DNA of 64,000 bases from Rhodobacteraceae bacterium HTCC2083 (GTDB taxonomy: Bacteria > Pseudomonadota > Alphaproteobacteria > Rhodobacterales > Rhodobacteraceae): assembly GCA_000156115.1 (NCBI GenBank), contig DS995276.1, positions 2,898,178 to 2,962,177 of the forward strand, given 5' to 3'. Under the pieces are notes generated by a model that did not search any database, was not told the DNA's origin, and worked only from the letters and a program-made list of their open reading frames with translations. Numbering within the stretch: position 1 is the stretch's first letter; each line of letters opens with the position of its first letter. The position numbers and the translations under genes are program-made. Below, piece after piece: positions 43,815 through 51,497 of the stretch.

Positions 43815-44093
43815 AATGCCATTAGGAGAGACAAGGGCAGGGGGCTGCACGCCTCACCCCAACGCCTAATCTCCCCCACCGGACAACTGGACGCCCCCGT
43901 AGGGAGATGTCCGTGTCTGTCAGTCTGGATGGGGTGCTGGCCGCGTCAAACATGTCTGTTAGATGGGGCGGGCGTCCGGTTGAAAGACATAGCTCCTGAA
44001 ACGGCTGCGCTATGCCAATCGATGTGGTTTTATCTGCTCCCTGATTAGTCTCTAGGGCTGAGTTCGGAGTAATCAGCCATCGGGGGGGGGGGA
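43815..44093. repeat. Dispersed repeat A, copy 2, ending in a G11 tract
   Basis: Same orientation as copy 1 (19930-20215), with the shared CCGGACAACTGGAC and TTTATCTGCTCCCTGATTAG blocks. The conserved ATCAGCCATCGG runs into eleven consecutive G at 44082-44092, a tract prone to slippage. Confidence 0.7.
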
Positions 44094-44100
44094 CTCATAT

Positions 44101-44187
44101 GACGCTTTTTTATAATGCACGGTATATAGTGAAAAAATATATTCATTAGAAAACATGTTTTTTGAATAGACCGTGCATTAGAAAAAG
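44101..44187. repeat. MITE-like palindromic element, copy 2
   Basis: GACGCTTTTT...TAATGCACGGT at the left and ACCGTGCATTA...AAAAAGCGTC at the right form an inverted repeat of about 22 bp with one gap, around an AT-rich centre containing AAAAAATATATTCATT. A related half-copy lies at 1-56. It encodes nothing and looks like a small non-autonomous transposable element. The remaining 44188-44310 shows nothing else. Confidence 0.65.
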
Positions 44188-44310
44188 CGTCACCAGCTCT
44201 CGCAGCGTCAGTCAATTACAAGCCCTTGGATTTACTCAATGGTTTTTTAGGTTTTTTGTTTGTGTTAAGGGCGCATATTTGGAAGTCGTTTGTGTCGATG
44301 CCACCTCAAA

Positions 44311-44541
44311 CTAGCGGTCGCGATTTATGACTCGAAAAACCCAAGTTAGCAAAATTAATATGAGTCCGATTAACAAAGGAAACAAAAGGATTTCGTAGGC
44401 GGTCGTTGCAAAAGTGGCCAACCGATTTTCGGGAGAAATGAGTTGACCCCAACGTGACCAATAATAGGCTGCATGCCATGAAGCATAGGCAATCCAGACC
44501 AAGGAAAGGAGAAACCAAGCGTTTCGCAACCGGCGGATCAT
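44311..44541 (-). CDS. Small two-helix membrane protein of the RiPP locus
   Basis: A 76-residue protein with a basic N terminus (MIRRLRNAW), hydrophobic segments near residues 9-28 and 47-69, and a basic C-terminal end (VINRDR). It overlaps the stop of the preceding 500-residue gene by four bases (ATGA), so it is translationally coupled and the last gene of the RiPP operon. I do not recognise a family. Membrane anchoring of the biosynthetic complex, immunity or an export role are possible. Confidence 0.75.
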   Translation of the reverse strand: MIRRLRNAWFLLSLVWIAYASWHAAYYWSRWGQLISPENRLATFATTAYEILLFPLLIGLILILLTWVFRVINRDR

Positions 44542-46040
44542 AAAGAAGTGCGACTTTCTAAAGCTGCAGCTACGGCGATCTCACGGGGTTCGAACTTGTT
44601 CGGCGCTCTGCCAACCACTGTCCGGAATGAACGTGATGGAATAGCCCCTGGGTGTTTTTGGCCTGAAAAAACCTTGTCGGCATTTTGCCAGTATGAGTTC
44701 TTTTCCACCGGGTTTTGGGCAATTGAGGCGCTTTGGACCAGGTAGTAAAATTCATCATGTTCGCTTAGACCGGGCCGACGCGCATCAAAGGCCGCATTTA
44801 CCAGAGACTGTGCCGTACCGTAGTCTTTTTCGTCTCGAGCCAATCTGCTCATGTTCAAATTGTTGATAAATGAAAGGTGTGGCGACGCAGGCACAAGTTC
44901 ACCCAATTGTTCTTGGATTTCGTGTTGAAGTTTCCAGGCTTCTGCTTTGTTACCATTTCGAAAATGCGCAAGGGCTGTAATATTGCGTAGGTAAAGTCCC
45001 AAGACGGCGTTTTGAGGCTCTGCAGTTTTGAACGTTTCTATTGCTGCACTGACGTCCCCCGCTAGTGTTTTACCCCAAGCCAGGTTGATCTTGTCTGTTT
45101 CGGTCGCTCCGTTTGTGTTTGCCAACTCGCTATAAGCTTGATTAATGATGTGTATCGTCCCGAGCGTTGTCCTTGCAAACGACTTATCACCATCGTGTAA
45201 CAATGCCTGTGATGCAAGCCTTGTTGCAAATTCGGCATCCCGCGCAGCGAGGGCCTCCCACGCGTACCTTGCGACCCTTTGCGCAGGCATTCGGTTCAGC
45301 ACAAAAGGCGCGCCCACCCAATCCCAATGAACAGCGTATGCGGCAAGGGCGTCTGAAATCGCAGGACCCTTAGCGAAACGATATTTGGGCGCTAGAATCT
45401 GGACACCGTTCGGTGCGACACAAGGCGTTGGCATTGTATATCCAAGCAACGCAAGCTTGGGCAGCAAGCCCTCCGGAATCAACCCCGGGGGCAGAGCGGC
45501 CGGGCATCGATGTTGGATGTTTGGCTCATACACGCTTTCTAAACCACCAGTCCATTCCGATGGTAAAGCATAGCCAGTATTAGGAAACGTCAGGATGATT
45601 TGTGCGTCTTGGGCCGCGGCGGCCTGCACAAGTGTTCCAATTAAAAGCCCATCTGCCCGCGTCAGCTCTGCTTCTACCGCCGGCAAGAGGACAACAAGCG
45701 CGTCATATCCTCGGGTTTCTGCCATGGTTGTTACCCGATCTGCTGCAATGCGTGCGACATCGCCAAACAATTCGAAATCTATCCAAGACCCAATGTGTAT
45801 CGCTTCGATTTTTCCGTTAGAAGGCAACAGAATAGGAGGAAGATCTGCCAAGACTCTGCCGAAACTTTGGCCAAGTTGTCCACATATCTGCTGGGCAGCA
45901 AAGAATGGCGTCATCCCTTGCCGAGTGAGGTCGACAAAAAGCGCGTTTTCGGACAATCCAGAAAGTAAAGCGGCTAGATCGGCCTCAGTCCAAACACAGC
46001 AGACCGTAGTCCTTTTTTCTGATCTTGGCAGATCACGCAT
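44538..46040 (-). CDS. Unrecognised ~500-residue protein with TPR-like C-terminal half, RiPP locus
   Basis: A 500-residue soluble protein. The ATG at 46040 has GGATCAAG upstream and overlaps the SagB-like stop by eight bases. Residues 1 to about 270 have alternating beta/alpha segments (ALFVDLTRQG, IEAIHIGSWIDFELF, DALVVLLPAVEAE, AQIILTFPN), suggesting a Rossmann- or P-loop-like fold, but no Walker A is visible. Residues about 280-470 are helical repeats of TPR type (LASQALLHDGDKSFARTTLGTIH, ALAHFRNGNKAEAW). No family was recognised. Coupling to the dehydrogenase and position in the operon argue for a role in maturation, leader handling or self-protection. Confidence 0.8.
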   Translation of the reverse strand: MRDLPRSEKRTTVCCVWTEADLAALLSGLSENALFVDLTRQGMTPFFAAQQICGQLGQSFGRVLADLPPILLPSNGKIEAIHIGSWIDFELFGDVARIAADRVTTMAETRGYDALVVLLPAVEAELTRADGLLIGTLVQAAAAQDAQIILTFPNTGYALPSEWTGGLESVYEPNIQHRCPAALPPGLIPEGLLPKLALLGYTMPTPCVAPNGVQILAPKYRFAKGPAISDALAAYAVHWDWVGAPFVLNRMPAQRVARYAWEALAARDAEFATRLASQALLHDGDKSFARTTLGTIHIINQAYSELANTNGATETDKINLAWGKTLAGDVSAAIETFKTAEPQNAVLGLYLRNITALAHFRNGNKAEAWKLQHEIQEQLGELVPASPHLSFINNLNMSRLARDEKDYGTAQSLVNAAFDARRPGLSEHDEFYYLVQSASIAQNPVEKNSYWQNADKVFSGQKHPGAIPSRSFRTVVGRAPNKFEPREIAVAAALESRTSL

Positions 46041-46833
46041 CTTGATCCAGACCGACAAATGTCAAATAGCCGACGACGTGGTTGACGCCATCTAGCCCCA
46101 ACAACGCTTCCATCTCTTCGTCTCGGTATCCTCCTATGGGGATAGCGTCATACCCCATGGCACGTGCCGCTATGATCGCGTTTTGTGAAGCATGGCCAGC
46201 CTCCATCATTGCAAACCGATAGCCTCGGTCCCCATATTTTATGGCAAGCCGACTGGGCAACATGGAAAAAATCAAATGTACTGAGGTGTCTTCAGGCAGG
46301 GCAGGCTGGACAAGAGTGTTTGCAATTGCGTCAGTCTGGTCTCCTTCGACATGAATTCTGAGTGCATGGTTTATTGGGTCGTAATGGTAAATTCCGGGAG
46401 AAACACCTTCCACGTTGCGACAATGTACAAAGACTTCCATGGGGTACATTGCACCACCCGACGGCACGACTCGAAAGGCACGCTCAGCTTGGGCTTCCTC
46501 AGGTGTGCGGTTCTCTCCAGCACAGCTGTGCATTAGCGTTGCCAGCTCAATCAAGCTTAGGCGCGGAGCCACAAAATTATTGGGTGTGGCTCGCTCCAGC
46601 ATGGATTCCGCAACTGTGCGTTTGTCTAGGCAAGCTGGATCAGCGGCAGGCAAAGGCAGCATTTCCCGCGATTTGGCAGAGAAACTGAGCGGCATCTGGC
46701 GCATAGTTTCCGCCATCTGTTCCGACGGAATGAAAAGGTCAGACCGGGTCGATTTAGAATTTACGTGAAACAGTTCCCACAATTCGCCTTCTTCCGAAAG
46801 TAATTCAGTATTGATGTCTATTAACGTGTCCAT
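46033..46833 (-). CDS. SagB-type FMN dehydrogenase (azoline oxidase) of a TOMM/LAP locus
   Basis: A 266-residue SagB/ThcOx nitroreductase-fold enzyme. The FMN-binding region is at SGGAMYPMEVFV and EAGHASQNAIIAARAMG, and LAIKYGDRGYRF supplies the Lys-Tyr pair typical of azoline dehydrogenases. These enzymes oxidise thiazolines/oxazolines to thiazoles/oxazoles. It lies 12 bases after the YcaO stop with GAGAGG upstream. Its presence means that the final product probably contains aromatic azoles rather than only azolines. Confidence 0.92.
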   Translation of the reverse strand: MDTLIDINTELLSEEGELWELFHVNSKSTRSDLFIPSEQMAETMRQMPLSFSAKSREMLPLPAADPACLDKRTVAESMLERATPNNFVAPRLSLIELATLMHSCAGENRTPEEAQAERAFRVVPSGGAMYPMEVFVHCRNVEGVSPGIYHYDPINHALRIHVEGDQTDAIANTLVQPALPEDTSVHLIFSMLPSRLAIKYGDRGYRFAMMEAGHASQNAIIAARAMGYDAIPIGGYRDEEMEALLGLDGVNHVVGYLTFVGLDQDA

Positions 46834-46845
46834 GTCAGCCTCTCG

Positions 46846-48165
46846 TTACGGAAACGGATGTGGCAGCATGTTCGATGCGCCATCAGTTTGTCCAAGAAAG
46901 TGTTGGCGCTCCAACAGTCGCGGATTTGTCCTGGTTCGGAAGTCATGCCCCATGAACAACGGATTGTAGCCGGGCACCAAAGTACGAGAAACGTGAAAGC
47001 CAAACTCGGCGACGTCTGGCGTTGTCAGGTCGACAAACAGCGGCTGATACCCAGTTTCTTCTACACGCTTAACTGCATTGGCAAGGGTTTCCTCGGAAGT
47101 GGCAGGTTCAGGTTTCGGGATATCATCAAAGGTGATCTGATGACCCTGCCAAAGAAAGTCCGCCTGATGTCGACGGTCTTTGCCGCACCAGTACAAAAGG
47201 TGACTTTCCTGGTCGATGACGTTCTTGTTGTCGTCACCTGGGTCAAACTCGGGGTTGGCTTGCATCAAACGCGCCATCCAACGAAAGGTGTGTACCAATT
47301 CTTCAAGAGCTTTTCGTACGGCTTCTGCGGGATCCGGGGATGCCGAAGCAGCGAGCGACAACGCGGGCATGTCGCCGCTTTCGATCTGCTGGGTCGCAAT
47401 GCAAACAGGAATTCCGTGATCTGTTTGAACCATTCCCAACCGCACGCGTGCGCCGGTTGCTTCGATACGACGGATGATTTCAGTGCTGTCCTCGGGCAAT
47501 CCAACTAGGTTGATTTCCTGCAACGCAGATTGCGTTTGCCAAAGAATTGTAAATGCGTCGCGTTCAACCACTTCCATCAACCCGCCAAGCCAAGACCGCG
47601 CTTGTGAGCTGTGGCAAGCAAGACCCGTCGAGATTGGTTGGAAAATGGGCGCTTCGCCGCAAGCCATATCGTAATACCAGGGCACAAATACCGCCGCGGC
47701 CGGAACGTGCAAACGTTTGCCTTCAAACGTTTGGGCTTCACACCAACGCACCAGTGAATTCTCGTCGAACGCATCGAACGGAAAGTGTGAATCTTCAAAA
47801 GCCTGAGTCGGATACATCGCAAATAGCGCAGGATCGACAGTTTCAAACGGGACCGAATTTGAAGATGCTAGCACAAAATCTTTCGGATCGTAGATCGCGG
47901 AACAGTACCTTTCAACTCCTTCACCAACCGCTTTGATCCAAGCGGATCTGCGATCCAGAGAAGCTCCACCGACATGACGAAAATTGTCAGGTCCGCCAAA
48001 TGCACCCGTGTCACAGGTCATTGCCGCGAATTGGAAAAGATCTGCATATCCGGCAAATCTTGGTTGTTCCCAAACGCCGCTGATAATCCCGGTCATTGGG
48101 TCAATCAATCCACCCTTGAGCCACTTTTCTGGAAATTTCAGATTGGAATCAAATGCGACGTTCAT
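46846..48165 (-). CDS. YcaO-domain cyclodehydratase (SagD-like)
   Basis: A 439-residue YcaO protein starting in an ATGA overlap with the E1-like gene. The ATP-binding motifs are visible: VGEGVERYCSAIY (about residues 95-107), STGLACH...GGLMEVVERDAFTILW, and RKALEELVHTFRWM. The C terminus is MLPHPFP, matching the PxPxP end of azoline-forming YcaO enzymes that is inserted into the active site. It uses ATP to phosphorylate the peptide amide and cyclise Cys/Ser/Thr to azolines, acting with the E1-like partner that binds the leader. Confidence 0.95.
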   Translation of the reverse strand: MNVAFDSNLKFPEKWLKGGLIDPMTGIISGVWEQPRFAGYADLFQFAAMTCDTGAFGGPDNFRHVGGASLDRRSAWIKAVGEGVERYCSAIYDPKDFVLASSNSVPFETVDPALFAMYPTQAFEDSHFPFDAFDENSLVRWCEAQTFEGKRLHVPAAAVFVPWYYDMACGEAPIFQPISTGLACHSSQARSWLGGLMEVVERDAFTILWQTQSALQEINLVGLPEDSTEIIRRIEATGARVRLGMVQTDHGIPVCIATQQIESGDMPALSLAASASPDPAEAVRKALEELVHTFRWMARLMQANPEFDPGDDNKNVIDQESHLLYWCGKDRRHQADFLWQGHQITFDDIPKPEPATSEETLANAVKRVEETGYQPLFVDLTTPDVAEFGFHVSRTLVPGYNPLFMGHDFRTRTNPRLLERQHFLGQTDGASNMLPHPFP

Positions 48166-49187
48166 TTGAAAGCTTCCATTAGCTCGGTGTTCCGGTCTTC
48201 TGAGTCGACGACAATAGGCGTGGCGTGCTTGCGAATTGGGCTGCAAATCGGGCACCTTGGCAAACGCAAAACGCGGTGACGGCTTTGGATTCCCTTGCCC
48301 ATCGGATCCGCGACGATCAAATCAGGCTTCAATGGCGGCAGGGCGCCTACGGCTTGTCGCAACACTTCTGTGCAAACAATCATCGCCGCGGTATCAAGCA
48401 GGAGTGGGTGCCAACCAAACGCAGCAGGTTGGACCGGTCGATGGGCTTCGTCGGACCTATCAAGATTAATTCCATTAGAATTTACTCGACCTCGTGCGCA
48501 TTCAAAACACCCGGTTTCAAAAGGACGTACAAATGGGCCAATGCATACTTGGTTTCCTTTGATTGAGACGGGCAAAAACAAAATTTTGTTTTCGACACAG
48601 AATTCGTTCCAAGCCCTCAAATACGTCTCGGCACCGATGTCAGTGCTGGCAATGACCAGACGCACCTTGTCGTCTGCCGGTTCCGGCATCCGAAACCCCG
48701 CACTTGCGACCCATTCAGATTTTTCCTCTTCGGTCAATCCCGGCCCGCGCAAGTTAGGGTCATCCACACAACGGGCCATGAAGATGCCTGACGCACCCAG
48801 AGAGTCGGCGATGCGTGTGCTAAGACGATTGTGACCGACCAATGTGACATCCAGCTTGGTTACGGCGTCATCAATGGCTTCGGTTGTTTGGCCATAGTCG
48901 CTCCAGAACACGTTTTCTGGGTTGGCCAAAGGCGTATGTTCATCGACTAGAAAACCACCAGCTTTCATGAGCGAGATCAATTCATTGATCCCATCAGCTA
49001 CCTCTGCCGAGAACTGACTGACAAAAACTTCGGGGTCCTGTCCTGGGTTTTCAAACGCACGCAAAATATCTAAACACGTTTTCGAAATTTGTGGCGTCGG
49101 CAGCTTAATCCGGCCGTTGCCTTTTATTAGCGTTGCCGCGCCAGAGTCATCGAATTGCGCAAGTACTGGCGCTGCGATCATTTTCAT
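48162..49187 (-). CDS. E1-like TOMM partner protein (leader-binding, SagC-like)
   Basis: A 341-residue E1-ubiquitin-activating-like protein. The N-terminal 80 residues form the winged-helix peptide clamp (RRE), followed by an ATPase-like E1 fold without clear catalytic residues. A zinc tetrad is made by CFEC and CPIC (TGCFECARG...LPRCPICSP) with HPLLLDTAAMIV between. This layout defines the TOMM precursor leader-binding partner of YcaO. The ATG at 49187 has GGGGAAA six bases upstream; the longer frame runs into the hairpin after the precursor gene. Confidence 0.92.
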   Translation of the reverse strand: MKMIAAPVLAQFDDSGAATLIKGNGRIKLPTPQISKTCLDILRAFENPGQDPEVFVSQFSAEVADGINELISLMKAGGFLVDEHTPLANPENVFWSDYGQTTEAIDDAVTKLDVTLVGHNRLSTRIADSLGASGIFMARCVDDPNLRGPGLTEEEKSEWVASAGFRMPEPADDKVRLVIASTDIGAETYLRAWNEFCVENKILFLPVSIKGNQVCIGPFVRPFETGCFECARGRVNSNGINLDRSDEAHRPVQPAAFGWHPLLLDTAAMIVCTEVLRQAVGALPPLKPDLIVADPMGKGIQSRHRVLRLPRCPICSPIRKHATPIVVDSEDRNTELMEAFK

Positions 49188-49211
49188 CTTGTTTCCCCAT
49201 TTTTTGACGCC

Positions 49212-49244
49212 AAGTGCTTGGGCCAAATAATGGCCCAAACACTT
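49212..49244 (-). terminator. Strong hairpin between RiPP precursor and biosynthetic genes
   Basis: Two 14-base arms (AAGTGCTTGGGCCA and TGGCCCAAACACTT) pair fully in RNA with one G-U, around a 5-base loop. In the gene direction no U-run follows, so it probably stabilises the precursor mRNA or attenuates read-through, giving more precursor than enzyme as in sagA-type operons. Confidence 0.75.
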
Positions 49245-49252
49245 TTTTTATA

Positions 49253-49699
49253 TCACGCAATCTGACGCGAACGGCTTGGAACCGACTGCGCCGCAGCACA
49301 ACAGCAAGACGCAGGTGTACAACAACAGCATGCACTGCTGGCATGGGCTACACCTACAAGCGATGGGCTAAGTGAGCCCAAATCGTACGTGTTTTCATGC
49401 GAAGATTGGAAAGCTGCGTGCAGGGATTGAACATCCATTGTTGTCAGGTGCGCCAGACTTTCTGGCAGTGGCGCATCTGGATCACGTAGTGCTCGGTTCA
49501 AAAGCACCGCATCACCTTCCGAAATTGCAGCTGCGGCATCGGTTAAAAGACCGATGTGTTCATCTCCAAGCGAGTCTGTGATTATCGTTCCGGGATCGGC
49601 GTCTTGCGCTGATGCGCCTGTCGCCAACGCCGTCATGCCGACAGCCGCCACGGCACCAGCTGTGAACATTTCGCGGCGACCAATTTTGGTTTCTTCCAT
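49253..49699 (-). CDS. TOMM/LAP-type RiPP precursor with Tat-like signal and Cys-rich core
   Basis: A 148-residue precursor, first gene of the RiPP operon, with AGGAGGAAAAATC before the ATG. Residues 1-32 look like a twin-arginine signal (KIGRREMFTAGAVAAVGMTA, then ATGASAQ). Residues 33-120 are an acidic helical leader-like region with no Cys. The C-terminal core (about 121-148) contains SSACCCCTPASCCC: Cys124-127, Thr128, Ser131, Cys132-134, then a Gln/Ser/Arg tail. All seven Cys of the protein are in this 11-residue stretch, as in streptolysin S precursors. Cyclisation of these residues to azoles by the adjacent enzymes is the expected fate. A Tat-type N terminus on such a precursor is unusual. 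Confidence 0.88.
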   Translation of the reverse strand: MEETKIGRREMFTAGAVAAVGMTALATGASAQDADPGTIITDSLGDEHIGLLTDAAAAISEGDAVLLNRALRDPDAPLPESLAHLTTMDVQSLHAAFQSSHENTYDLGSLSPSLVGVAHASSACCCCTPASCCCAAAQSVPSRSRQIA

Positions 49700-49773
49700 G
49701 ATTTTTCCTCCTTGTTGGGTTGAAAGGTGTGAGGGGAATTCCACACACTCAGTGACAATGCTGAAATAAATTT

Positions 49774-49785
49774 CATATTGCAACT
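49774..49785. promoter_or_regulatory. 12-bp direct repeat upstream of the precursor gene, copy 1
   Basis: CATATTGCAACT, 75 bases from the precursor start, recurs exactly at 49966. A shared activator or operator site for the divergent precursor and 50052 genes is possible. The rest of 49700-50051 is AT-rich promoter DNA without genes. Confidence 0.4.
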
Positions 49786-49965
49786 ATACGATGTTATTTA
49801 TTTATTGGATGAACGACGTCAAGACTTTTTTGCGCTTCACTATTTTGCTAAAATAATCTGAAAATCACTTCATTGAGGTACATGCAAACGGCACGCTAAG
49901 CGGATTTTTCTTCAATGCGTTTTTGTTTTAACTGTAGATTATCTTTGAGCTAAAAAAGACTTGCC

Positions 49966-49977
49966 CATATTGCAACT
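49966..49977. promoter_or_regulatory. 12-bp direct repeat, copy 2
   Basis: Exact second CATATTGCAACT, 75 bases before the divergent membrane-protein gene; the equal 75-base distance to each gene is suggestive. Confidence 0.4.
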
Positions 49978-50051
49978 GTCCAAAATACTGCCTCCATATT
50001 TCACGGGTATTTTTGCCCCTAACGAATTTCTGTCGGTTTGGAGAACAAATC

Positions 50052-50336
50052 ATGCCACTAACTTCACCCACCAATAGTAACGTGCCGCACCACATTCGCG
50101 TTATGTTAGCGATTCATCGTCCACTTAACGCATTTACAAGCCATCCGGTAACGAGCATCGTTGTCGGCTTAGGACTTTTTATAATAGGAGTTGATGAACT
50201 CATCGAAGCCCTTTTTCCCAACTACGAAAGCTTTTTCCAAGTTCATCACGCGGTCATAATCATTGGTCTTACAACTTTTTTGCATGGCCTAACAGACTTG
50301 GGAGAGCGGCTTGAGGCAGCATTAAACAACTGCTGA
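50052..50336 (+). CDS. Small membrane protein divergent from the RiPP precursor
   Basis: A 94-residue protein with GGAG before the ATG at 50052. Two hydrophobic segments lie near residues 32-48 and 67-80 (SIVVGLGLFIIGVDELIEAL and HHAVIIIGLTTFLHGLTDL), followed by a charged tail. No family was recognised. It shares the intergenic region and a 12-bp repeat with the precursor gene and could be an immunity or accessory protein; this is only inference from position. Confidence 0.7.
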   Translation: MPLTSPTNSNVPHHIRVMLAIHRPLNAFTSHPVTSIVVGLGLFIIGVDELIEALFPNYESFFQVHHAVIIIGLTTFLHGLTDLGERLEAALNNC

Positions 50337-50931
50337 AACAATTCCTACCTCTCTTTGACAATCGCAATATTATAGTTGGCCACCTCAGTACTCAAAGTTT
50401 ATGGACCCTTTGATTTTCACCATCTATCCGTGACAAGTGCGGCCAGTGCTATAGTTGGCAGGAAGATCTTGGACAACCGTAGTTGCTCTAGCCACCTGCT
50501 GCCAATTCTCGAGTCTGAATAACATGATCTAGATACGGTTAAGTCGTCTGTCGCCGCGCTTGTCATACTTGGCAGTTTTCTTGTGTGACTTTCGACCAGG
50601 AATGCAAGGCTTTGTGCCTACGCCTACACGGGTTTCATGGAGCCAATCAGCATCTAGCCTCTGTCAGCTAATAAAGATTGCTCATCTTCTCCTCTTAAAG
50701 CTGAGAATCGTGAATCATTTACAACGATACGCTTCATCTGTTAAGGATTCTGCCCCTAACATGGTTCAGAATGCAATTGGCATCGTAATTCAGATATTGG
50801 GTAAATCTCCTAGAAATCGCTTTATTTAGACTTCTAAACACAGACGTGCGACATAGTAATGTTCGTAGAGCGGGACGAACCGAGTTCGATGTCTGCACGG
50901 CCCATTTCAAAAAGGCCGTGCATTTACCTTT
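50337..50931. other. Intergenic, hairpin only
   Basis: About 600 bases with no supported gene. TGCACGGCC (50894-50902) and GGCCGTGCA (50914-50922) form a 9-bp stem that could act as a bidirectional terminator for the decayed gene next to it. Confidence 0.55.
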
Positions 50932-51395
50932 TTAAACGAAGATGAAATCATCTGCGGTGAGTGAGGACAATTCCGTTCCGTAGAGACTGACCACAACGCT
51001 TTGGCCGGTTTCCTCGACAACCAAATTAATTTTGGTTGTATCTAGGCCAAAGCTAAAGACGCCTCCCGCTTCCTTTATGGTTCCCGTGGCTAAAAGCGCA
51101 TCGAAAACCTTTTCTTTAGTGTTCAGACCATTCGAGAGATTAAAACGACTCAATCCAGACGGTTAAAGCTATTGTCGCCGCCCTCAAACCCGAAAATGTT
51201 AGGATAAGAACTAAATGCCGCCGGATCACCAACGTTTGAATCAATCACAAATGTGTCGGCAGCTTAATTATTAAAGATGAAGGGATCGGTGCCAACACCT
51301 GTGACAATACGATTGTGATCTTCGCCGCCATGAAGGTAGTTCACCAAGCCGTTGTTTGTTGAGGTGTTGATCAGCGTATCATTGCCGTCTCTCCT
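50932..51395 (-). pseudogene. Decayed RTX-type calcium-binding protein, C-terminal part
   Basis: Read in three successive minus-strand frames, the region gives GRDGNDTLINTSTNNGLVNYLHGGEDHNRIVTG (RTX-like Gly-Asp repeats), then ADTFVIDSNVGDP and FGFEGGDNSFNRLD, then LSRFNLSNGLNTKEKVFDAL ending TADDFIFV at 50932. Such order is typical of the tail of secreted haemolysin-type repeat proteins. At least two frame changes and stops make it a pseudogene. Confidence 0.7.
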
Positions 51396-51497
51396 AAAAA
51401 AGAGAACACATTCGCAGAAGTGTAGACAAACGACCTTACGAGAGTTATCCCAGATATTAATGTGGCCGATCAACGACACACAGACAGGGAATCGATT

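Noticed and set aside
50560-50829. 89-codon plus ORF
   Set aside because: No ribosome site or recognisable motif in an AT-rich gap.
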